Origin: Gorsachius magnificus
Taxonomy: Eukaryota > Chordata > Aves > Pelecaniformes > Ardeidae
Assembly: GCA_034008185.1 (NCBI GenBank)
Contig: CM067081.1
Location: 8,927,821-8,991,820, forward strand
Direction of reading: 5' to 3'
DNA length: 64,000 bases
In this document: positions 53,801-64,000 of the stretch, piece by piece
Layout: each line of letters opens with the position of its first letter
Numbering within the stretch: the first letter of the stretch is position 1
The notes under the pieces: generated by a model
Seen by the model: only the letters and a program-made list of their open reading frames with translations
Database searches by the model: none
What the model was told of the DNA's origin: nothing
Program-made: the position numbers and the translations under genes

Positions 53801-54914
53801 TCTCCCATAAACCTTATAATTACACTTTTTAAAAACTGCCTGCCTTGATATCTTAAGAAAACTCTACTGAAAAAGTCCTTCATCAGAGTTTGTTGTACTT
53901 TGTTCTATCTGTACTTCTGTTTTACATCAGTCAACGCTAAAGAAAATGTGAAGGAGTAATCTTATGTTTTCAGAGTTAAGAATTCAGACTTCTAGAAATA
54001 CACAGAGGTGGGGAGAAGAGAATGATTTCACAGGGAAACTGCATAAAGCTGGAGAAAGGGAAGTGAGAGGCTGGAATATTGGATTTTAATTGTCTCTGCT
54101 TCTGTTTCTCGGGATTTCTGTTTATTGTACACCGGAAATCTGCCATTCATCAAGTGTTAAAGTCCTCTGTTTCCTGAGGGTTTGTAGGTTTTCAGCATGT
54201 GGTTGATGATGGTGCACGTTTTGCTGTAGGTGAGCATGCTTAGCTGTTAGTATGAAGTATATCAAGGTAATCGGATCTGGTGGTAACATTTCCTCTTAAT
54301 CTAAATAAGGTAAAAATCCCCTGTTTGCTGCTTTGCAGTTAATCTAACTCTTCTAACTTTTTGCCTGTGGGATGACAAGTCATTTGTGTCTTTCACCTTT
54401 TCTTTCTCCTACTTCAATCATTTTTTTTCTTCACTTAATTAAAGCCACGCTCCCTCCCTGCCTCTCCAACCTAACTTCAGTCCTGCCCTTCGCCTCTCAA
54501 ACACAAGCCTTCCCCTCCGCACCAACATCTCTCCTGCCCCTCCTCCCCAGCACCAGCCCCTTCCCACCCTACATCTCCTGCCCTTCCTTCACCCAGTGTG
54601 CCTCTGCTGCTGAAGGACACAGCCAGGGAACAGCTTGAGCGTGGCTCACACTGACTGTTAGTTTACTCCTGGCTCTGATTCCAGACACCTCTCTCCAAGA
54701 CAGATCTGCTGGCACAGAGGAGGGGAGCACCCGGCCTAAAGCAGCGTGGATGCCAGCGGGTCTGTTCTAGTGTCCTCTGGACTGGGGGATGCTTCAGCCA
54801 ATTGTTTAGCAGAACATGTGTAACCTGAGTCTGCTGTTCCAGCACATTTTTTTTAATGATCCACAGGGATTGCTATATTTTATCGATCTCTTTCACTTAA
54901 TTTCTTCTCATACC

Positions 54915-55005
54915 CCTTTCATACTCATTTTGGTCTCACTTTTGATGTTCTTTTCATACTCCTTTCATACTAATTTGGGCCTCATTTGTAACATTTTTCA
55001 TACTT
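54915..55005 (+). repeat. 46-bp tandem duplication
   Basis: CCTTTCATACT starts at 54915 and 54961. The following 35 bases are alignable (GG-CTCA, then TTTTCATACT), giving two diverged units of period 46. Confidence 0.8.
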
Positions 55006-58000
55006 GAGGCCATATCTGCTTCTTCCTGTGCTTGTAACAGCCTTCAGATTCTTAGATGCCAATTGCGTCTTTCTCCTTCTGTGTCAAAATTATTTTTCCT
55101 ACTTATGATTCCAGTGCTGTTGTCTTCCTAGGCCCTCTTTGACCCCTGAGTATCTGTATTCTTTCTCTTAATATGCAGTATTTATTTTGTAAGCTCCCTA
55201 GGACAGCATTGTGTATAATATTGTTAAAGACACAAATGCTGTCAGCAATTGTACAAGTACAAGGTGTTTTTTCTTCCTGTATAGATGTGTGAGGGACATT
55301 GGTACTAGTGTAGCATGGGTCATGTAGTCATGCACACAGCAGCTGGGACAAATCACCAACTGACTAGAGGTAGCAACAAGAACAAACCTAGTTATTGCAC
55401 TGATGAATTATTTTGAAAACTTTTGGGTGGAAGACAGAATCACCAGCCAGAGATTGAGGTGAGGCAGAACGAAGTGTGAGTGTCACATCACTTTCCTGGC
55501 TATAGATGTACATTGCTGTAGGATAGGGCCAGAGGTTGGCCCCATAGATGCATGGTGCACACTGGCCGTGCCGCTGCTGCTTCAGGCTCGCTTCTCATGC
55601 GGTTTCTCTTAGGGAGAGCTATTTGGATTGGTCCCGAGCAAAGCTGGGGAGCCAGCTAACTCTAAACCAGATCCTGCCTTATCTGCCAGCGTAGATGTAG
55701 TCGTCATGTGTCATCTTTCTGAGGTGTGTGAGAGGGTTGTACTGGCCAGATTGTATTCTAAAATAGTCCAGAATTGCTGGGTATATTAAAATGTGTTTTT
55801 TGTTTGTTTGTGCTGTGAACCACTGTGTATTTGGAAGTAGGGCAGGGAGAGACTAAGAAGGATGTTAGTGTTAACCCTTGAATATGCTTCCATATGCTGG
55901 CTTGGGTCTCTGGGGTGGGCCATCAAGAAACTCCCTTCTGTCAGGACCCGGTGCCTGGAGTTGCTGTGATGGTGGTGGGTGACTGTGTTGTGTTGGGATA
56001 TCTGATCATCTTAGTACTGTCCTGTATCTCTGACATGTGATGGGTGACATGTAGGTCAGTGTGTTCCTTTAGATTCTTCTGGAAGCTGGGTTAAATATGG
56101 CTAAAATTAGCTTAAATGTTACTAAACTAAGAACCTGGCAGCGATGTCTTCATTCCAGGCTGTGGTCGTTCTGCTCTGTTCAGGTGACTTTCAGGCCAAA
56201 CCAGTAAAATTCTTTCATAAATTGAAAATAAACAAAAATAGTCTTTTGCTGAGATGCTGAGTGTTTTAAAAGAATCAATTAATTAATTCAGGTGGACTGA
56301 AGAATTTATACTGAAAGATGCAAGGAATAACCTGGGCCCTGCATTGCAGTAGTGGTGGAAACAAGGGAAAGCCCCAACCTTGACTGACTGAGCAAACATC
56401 TTGGTAAAGACACTACAAATACTGGGAACCAGCAAAAATCCTTAAAGGGACTGTTTATCAAGGAGATGTAAATCTGTTCTCTTTAATTGGTACAGCTATA
56501 TAGTAGAGGGTAAGAATTTCAGGGCAGGAGGAAAATCATTACAAATTATACAGAGTTAGACATTTCAAGGGGAATGAAAAATGGCCCTCTACTCATTTAA
56601 GTACAAGGGAAACAAGTGGTGAAGTCATCATGGAATGAGAGTGATGCCAGGACTGAAGGTAATTTAGATGTCATTCAAAGAGTACGTGAGCACTGTTCAT
56701 TTCTTTTTTTAGTTGGGTGGATGATATGGAAAATTTTTAAAAAGCCAAACCAAAACAACTCAACCGGTGATCCTCATATAACATCTCACAAGGGACAGAG
56801 GAAATCAGAGAGCAGGAGCTACACGTTCTTCCTCAGAGTATTGCAGGAACTGACTTGTGAAATGAAAAAATCTGGAAGCCAGGTTTTGTAATCTGTGAAA
56901 TCAGGGAGAGACCAGCTAATTGAGGAACAACAAGTCTGAATGTTAAGATGAGGCATGAGAAACAAATTGCTGATTTGAACAACGGTGTCTTTCGAAACCC
57001 AAGTGTTACCTGAGGGCATTTTGAGATTAAGTTACTCCAAAGTGCTTAAAAATAATTTTTATAAATCAAAAGAATAATGTTCTTGTAAAATTCATACAAA
57101 ATTGCAAGCCGTTATAAAAGAATATGTAAGTAATTAGCTATAATTATGAAAGAAATCTGACATCAGTCTGTAGCTCTGCTTGCCGCTTGAGTAATTTGAG
57201 GTATTTTTTTAACTGGTTTAAATACTGGGGATTGCTTCACTTTTAAGTCATGTGTGCATGCTAAGTTATAAAATTTTTCTTGGCTTTTTAATGACTTACA
57301 GAATATAGATCATGTAAACTGTCTGCACAGCATTATTGATTGTCTCTAAACTTGCATTTTAAAGGTGCCTAAATGTGCCAGATACTCACTCTGATAAATG
57401 TCATTGAACTCTGCCTTCCTGGAGGTTTGGATAGGTGTCTGAATATTTCTGTAACTTTTCTTGGTGTCGTCGGGGTTTTTTTTTAAATAGAAGTTTGTTA
57501 TGATGTGCTTGATTTTAGTTGGATATTGTGAAGGAATGAGAGAGAGATGATAGTGGGTTTTTTTTTCAGTTGCCATTGATCAGTACCGTATGTGATGGCT
57601 AATTTCACTAAAATTTGATGGTGAGGTAATGTTCTTAAAGACAAACATTTTGTACAAGCTATAGGAAATGGTGGTTTGATGGAGGAGGGAGAGAAAAAAC
57701 AAGGTTGTACTCACAACAGCAGGGTTGGTGCAAGGTCTGTGTTTTTTTAGCCTGCTATGTAACCTGTCAGACTGTGTACATTGGTCAGCCAATTAGCACA
57801 TTCATTAAGTCAAATGCAGTGCATACTGTAGAATCTGTAGTTCAGGGACGCAGATGAAGACAGGATACTGGAGGTGAAGCTCAGGTTATTGCGGTTGGGT
57901 GATGATTACTTGTAGGCGTTACATGACACATCGTTAAAATAATTAGGCCTGTCTGGTGCTTCTGATCATGGGAAAGCTTGTTTTTGAGTCTCGTGTTCCT

Positions 58001-58432
58001 TTTCCACTGGAACACATGGATGGCCTACCTCAAAATCTTGTGCTAGACTGTGTAGCTCTGTTTTAAGGATGGTGTGGGAAATGCATATATTCTTTCCATG
58101 GTTAAGAGAGAATAAATCAATTCTGATTTCTTAGGTCTATAGGGCTTAAAATTGTATATGAAGACTAAATTAAAAAAAGGAAGGGTTTCAGTAATACTCT
58201 TCCACAGATTGATGGTATCCTGAGTCTGGTGGACTGGTTTTAGATAATTAAGTTTTCATGCTGGAGAGTCCAAATGCAGTTGTGTGTATTCTGTAGTTAA
58301 TGCTAGAAAATATTTTCACCATTTCTTTATTTTTACCGAGGAAGCTTTTTTTAATACTTAAGACATAAAATACAGTAGGCCTTAGAGTTGAAATAATTAG
58401 CAATGTTTATTCTTAGTGACTAGTGTATTAGA

Positions 58433-58972
58433 GAATCACAGAATAGTTTGGGTTGGAAGGGACCTTATGTCTTTGACTAGATCAGGTTGCTCAGAGCCCC
58501 ATCCAACCCGGTCTTGAATGTTCCCAGGGATGGGGCCTCCACCACCTCTCTGGGCAACCCGTGCCAGTGTTTCACCACCCTCATTGTAAAAAAAATTTCT
58601 ACCTTATATCCAGTCTAAACCTATCCTCATTTAGTTTAAAACCATTACCCCTTGTCCTCTCACAGCAGGCCCTGCTAAAAAGATTGTCCCCATCTTTCCT
58701 ATAGGCCCCCTTTAGGTACTGAAAGGCCGCAATCAGGTCTCCCCGCAGCCTTCTCTTCTCCAGACTGAACAAGTCCAACTCCCTCAGCCTGTCCTCATAG
58801 GAGAGGTGCTCCAGCCCTCGGATCATTTTAGTAGCCCTCCTCTGGACCCGCTCCAACAGGTCCATGTCTTTCCTGTGCTGAGGACCCCAGAGCTGGATGC
58901 AATGGTCCAGGTGGGGTCTCACCATAGCAGAGCAGAGGGGCAGAATCACCTCCCTCACCCTGCTGGCCATGC
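58433..58972 (-). mobile_element. CR1 LINE, truncated, inside TMEM135 intron 1
   Basis: Reverse-oriented: GAATCACAGAATAGTTTGGG, TTGGAAGGGACC, then 123 open codons on the minus strand (58970 to 58599) with [19 protein letters not shown] and the [13 protein letters not shown] region. Same 3' family as the copy at 17,942. Antisense to TMEM135. Confidence 0.95.
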
Positions 58973-61900
58973 TGCTTTTGGTACATTTTTTTTAAATGCA
59001 TTTTTTAATGCATTTTTTTTATGTATTACTTCAAGAGTGTTTGCATTCGATTTGAGGGCTGATCTCCTCCTTCCAACTCCCCTCTGTATTGTACTGTACA
59101 TAAACCCCACATTTCTTCTTTCTACCCTCATTTCTATTCACATGAAAACAGTCTTAGAGATGTAGTAGCCTGTCTCTTATGGTTTTTCCACCTATATTAA
59201 ATACAATTTCATAGCAATTTTTTTGAATGAATTAAATAGTTTTTCATATATATGAACATTTTCTATCTATCTATTTCAAGATGGTAATGGCCAAAGTGTT
59301 CTAGTGAGTTAAATTGGAGCTTGTTTTAAACTGTAGGGGAAATGGGTGATTGCCATCAGAGAGTATATTGGGTTGATGAACAGGAGAAGGAGAAATCTTC
59401 CAGTCCAGGGTTGGTGCATAAAAGATAATCAAGTGTTTAGGGAATTGTTGTGATCCTTGTATATTCAAGGATTTTGGAGGACAGGTTTGTGGTCATGTCT
59501 TTTGCTGTGGTCATGTATTAATCCTGCTGTTTGTTCCCTTTGATAGTAAGTAATGAGTGTGTGGGGTTGTCTTCAAAAGCCTGCATTAAAGTATAACTGA
59601 ATTTGGGGGTTTGGGTTTTAAACGGTTGTGTGCAGAAGTGAGGAAAGGAGTTATTTTTCTTAAAAAATAAGTCAGAGGCTTTCTGTTTTTGATTTTTCCG
59701 CAGGTGGTAATGGGACACCAGCCAGTGCTGGATCAGTCTTCAGGTGTGGAAGGGAAATCTTCTATCCCCTGTGCTTGACTTATTTTATTCAAGAGCGTGT
59801 TCTTAGTACCAAACTAATCCTGTTCGGGGCCAGAAATATTTTCTCTGGAAGTCAGGCTGGCAGGTGTTTAATTCCACCCCCTTCCCTGTGTAGGGCACAG
59901 ATGTCACACAAGGACAATCAGGGTATATTTCATCAAATCCATTTCTTACTTGGAGGTGTTACTGAACAGTAATGTGTTTGTCTTGTCTAGCCGTAGCATG
60001 CAAAAGTTTGGTTCTTTGAGGACCGAAGCATTGTGATCTCTTTAAATTTCATCCAGATGCACATATGCTTCCTCTCGTAATTATGATAACCAGTGATACA
60101 CAGACTACGTCGTTTAATACGCTCTTCTGTTTTTTAGTTGTGAAGTACAACTTGTGCACAGAGGGAGCAAATACAGCAATAAATATAATGATAATTTTCT
60201 TCATCTACTTCCACTTCTGCTACTAATTCTTTAGACTTGTTGCTATGAGATTTTTTACTTCCTTAAAGTTTCAGCATATGGTTACATGTGTTACTTGGCT
60301 GTCATTTAAATAATAAAAGTCTACTCCTGTATGTGGGAGAGGCTTGGAATTTTGTCTTACGGGTTTGCAAATCACTGGAGAAGTAGCAACAGGCATTTAA
60401 AATATTAAAACATCCTTTAATGCCTGTATTATGATACTTGAATGCTTGAAAATTTTCTGAATACTTATTTCTTATTTTCAGCTTTTCCAGCTTTTTTCCT
60501 GAAACGTTCTCTCTGTTATCTTTTCTCCTAGCTCTGATGTTTATGTCTTTAATGATGAAATATCTAGGATTCTTTCTGCTTAATCCTTTTTCCCCCCATT
60601 GATCCTTTTCTTTCCTCTAACTGCCATTCATTTGTTTCTTCTGCAGTTTATATGTATTTTCTGCAGACTGTGTTGGACTGAAGGGAGATCAAGAGCTAGA
60701 ACTTGCAGATGCAAATAGAAGGAAATTAGAAAGTTCTAAAAACTTTGGACATTCTCAAGGCCATCTGCCCTGTGACAGTGCATGATTTGTTTTAAATTCC
60801 CTTTTGCTCTCAGTTGTTGAGTGTTTGGGCATCTATAAAAGTATTTCTTATGGGAGACTGGGAAAGACAGGATTTATTAGCTGACTGTATTAGAAGATGA
60901 GAATGTGAAAATGTTAGCAAAGCTGGAGTCAATCCTATTTTGAGCTCTGGTGGCTTGAGCTCTGCTGGTTTCGCGAGAGAAGAAAGTGGAGTTAAATTGC
61001 AGGAAGGGCTGCAAAGGCTGTTACAGGCAGACAGCTCAGCTGTTGGTATGGACTGTGTGCGGGTAATGAGTACTGAAGTCTCTGTTTAATGCTTTACACA
61101 GGCCAAAGAAAGACTGCATCTGCAGACTGTACTACTGCTTGAGGTTTCTTTTTAGTGCATAAAATATCATAGTGTAAGAAAACTTAAACTGTGGTGAGAG
61201 GAAAACGTCAGTTTTAGTTTTTGAAATATGGGTTTTCTTTATTACTTTCCAGGTATCTTGGCATTCTTGCAAGTTAACTCACGAGGAGTGGTTATACTCC
61301 ACCCTGACTCAAATGCTTAATTCTTGATAGGGTTGGAATTTTTCTTGATAAATAAATAAACCTTTAGGTAAGTAATTTCAAACCTGGATATTCTTTACCT
61401 GCAGAGAGCAAATCTGCTTGAGAAGGTGCCATTATCTCATTGTTACTTTAAATGTCAATGACAAGCATATTGGTTTATGTGATACAGTTTTTATGGTATA
61501 TTGGATATATGGTGGTCATTGTTTACATTAGGTCTTTTATTTCCTTTGTAGTCTCTTCCCTAGAGAGAGGTGTGTACAGGGTGACACTTTGATTTTACGG
61601 TTTTGTCACAGTTTTTTTTTTTTTTTAATGGATGATATACAGTATATATGTAAATGAGAAGTGAAAGCCACGTGCCTTCTGTCTGGAATGGAAAATAGTG
61701 CAGTCAATGATAGCTCCTAGTATCTGCTAAACTTTATTCCACAGTCTTACCAATATTTTTTTTTTTAAAAAGGAAAGGTCTCGCGGTACAGGGGAGGGTT
61801 GTCTTCGTTAAATGTAAGTTCCATTGAAGGGTGGAGTTGCTAATGACGGTCTTTATCCCAGAGAGTTGTGTAGTCCTTCTAAAAGTCCTAAGGCCAGGTC

Positions 61901-64000
61901 ATCAGGTGCCTTGCAAATAAGAGATTTTAAGAGTGACTCGGTGTTTTATGGAAAACCAGGGTAGGAGGTTGCAGCAGATCTGGTGTGTTCCTAAGCTGCT
62001 GTTAGTCAAAGGAGAGATGCTAGAGCATTCTTCACCCTGAGGTAGGTAGGTAAGGCTGCATTGCTGTGGTCTGCCAGGAGAAGTCATGAATAAATGAAAC
62101 CTGTGTCTTAATCCACTGTCATTCGATGGAGTCTCCTCTCCCTGGTTCCAGATACAGGTAATAGGCAGGAGAAACACCAGGACTTCAGAATTAAAGTAGT
62201 GGGAGAGACAGCACTGGAAGTGGATTTTCTCTCCTGTGAAATTGTGGCCTTATGGTGGTGTGAGGAGTGTGTTGCTTCTGTTCCCTGGATTATGGCTAAA
62301 ACTCAGTTAGGAGGTGAGGTGGGGCAACACGGGCAGCGTGAGCTTGAGGGGCGGCAGCATTGTGGCTCGGTTTCATATAGCAGCCAGCACTTAAGGCATT
62401 ACCTCACACAGCAGTGCTCCATGTGTGTTGTGGGCATGCCATGCTATCTTACCAAAGCTGAAAATCTACAGTAATTTTTAAGCACTGAAGAATTTTATTT
62501 TGTAAAATTCTTGTCACTCCATCTCAAAATGAGTGAAACGAACAAATTAGGGAGAAGGGTGATGAATAATGGGAAGCGTGGAGCTAGTTTTGACCGTTCC
62601 TGGACACACGATAGTCAACTGTTTGGATCAGTGAGCTGAATCAGAATTGCAGTCCTTCATTCTTGTAGTGAATAACCCCCCAAACTAACTTTTACAGCTA
62701 TCACCGCTAAGGTCCTGATACAGACCACCCTGGGGCGCCTAAATAAAGGTGTCCTAGGATTTGTCTGCTCCTTTTATAAAAGCTAGAGAGCTGAGACCAT
62801 AATGTCGATGAGATGTTCTTTTCTGTCTGTCTGACTCTACAGGGAGTCTTAGACTTCTGCTACATCTGATGGCATCTTCGTGGAGATTAATAGTTTGCCA
62901 GGGAAGATCTACTGGATGCCCTGATGCCCTCTCCTTCCATGCTGCTATCTGCTACCGATGTCCGCTGCTAAGCCTTGAGCAGTGCATTTATTGTAAGAAT
63001 TTGGCCTTCATCACAGTGTCCTCCTAGCTTGCTTGAGTGAAGTGTATCCCAGTGGGAACCATGAACCGCTGCACTCTGGCAGATTTCATAATCTTTCTGT
63101 CTTGCCAACCTCGACTTTAATAGCACTTTTCTGAAGTGTGTGGAACTGAAAGGCAGAGCAAGGTGGTCCAGAAGTATCTCTGGTATTTTTTCCATGTAAT
63201 CACACCATTGGTGGTGGAAGAGAGGAAGAGAACCTGCTCCATAGTCTGCTCTTGCCTGTTTTCAGCTGTACTCAGTATTTAGCTTAGCTGATGGTTATAA
63301 ATCACTTTGAAAATGATGAGCTTTGTTAGGTTTTGGTGGGGTTTTTTTGTTTTGTTTTGGTGTGTATAGATCAAGCTCCATTGCCCTTACACAGACAGTT
63401 CATTCGGTTATCACAAGCGTTGTTTCTTTGGACTGGTTTCTGTTCCTGGTTCTTTTTTATTTTTCACGTGGTAGTAGAATAGTAAAGAGAAGGCAAAGCA
63501 GAAATTTATATTAGTCTAAAACTTGTTGGAGAAGCTACAGAAATAAATTTTTGACTTTGATGTTAATTTATAAGATACCAATCTTTTCCTGTTATCCTTC
63601 TGACACAAGGCTGCACACTTCAGGTGTAAGGTCTGTGATCTTAAAACAAAAAAAAATTGTTATTTTGTTCCACATGTTCATGACCTTTGTACAGTAGGCT
63701 AGAAATAGCTGAGGAGGTAGCAACTAGTGATCTGGCATTTAGGCTAAGTTAAGACTTTTCTTCAACAGAAGGATTATCTGGATTGCATTATTGCCTAATC
63801 CATTATGGTTTAAGCAGTCTTGACACTTGATTAAGTAATGTGTAAATCTGTTTTCAGAAGTCTGTTCATGCATGTATTTCTCCTTAATCCTTAGTTCAAG
63901 CTTCATTTTAGAAACAGATTTTGGCAGAACTTTCCTGTGGTTAGTTTTAGCAGAATCCTCAGCCCATGTCTGAATCTAAAACATCTACTTGCTATGCAGT
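58973..64000 (+). other. TMEM135 intron 1 continuation
   Basis: AT-rich unique DNA downstream of the CR1 copy, with several T/A homopolymers (for example around 61,610-61,627). No gene or RNA is recognised. Confidence 0.6.

Overview
The window is vertebrate nuclear DNA from a bird. It holds about eighteen copies or fragments of the CR1 LINE, with the ATTCTATG or ATTCTGTG octamer tails typical of avian CR1. Its two recognisable genes are spliced and sit in CpG islands. I see no prokaryotic operons, CRISPR array, phage or bacterial mobile element. The species cannot be fixed from this sequence.

Layout. Positions 1-21,430 are intergenic DNA downstream of FZD4, with many 5'-truncated CR1 copies and no supportable gene. 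Positions 21,430-27,390 hold FZD4 (frizzled-4, Wnt/Norrin receptor) on the minus strand. It has a 3.3 kb 3' UTR, an intact second coding exon (24,720-26,048), a 1.17 kb phase-0 intron, and the 3' part of exon 1 (27,219-27,386). The initiator Met and signal peptide are not present in the sequence as given: the frame runs into a C homopolymer and then two in-frame stops. Positions 27,400-50,400 are a 23 kb divergent intergenic region between the FZD4 and TMEM135 CpG islands. It contains a CR1 cluster, short tandem duplications and AT-rich stretches that could be conserved non-coding elements. At 50,428 the first coding exon of TMEM135 starts on the plus strand. The rest of the window (50,563-64,000) appears to be TMEM135 intron 1, with a roughly 46-bp minisatellite at its start and one CR1 copy near 58.4 kb.

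The FZD4-TMEM135 head-to-head pair matches the order known at human 11q14.2, which supports both identifications. The two genes are not known to work together. FZD4 is a plasma-membrane receptor; TMEM135 is a multi-pass membrane protein linked to peroxisomes and mitochondria.

I found no evidence of a novel biological system. The observations most worth checking are the missing FZD4 N-terminus, a scrambled segment order inside the CR1 beside the TMEM135 promoter, the unusually diverged TMEM135 first exon with a weak donor, the minisatellite after it, a 26-nt G run in the FZD4 3' UTR, and a perfect 16-bp hairpin at a CR1 truncation point. Several of these lie in G/C homopolymer regions where assembly error is a serious alternative.
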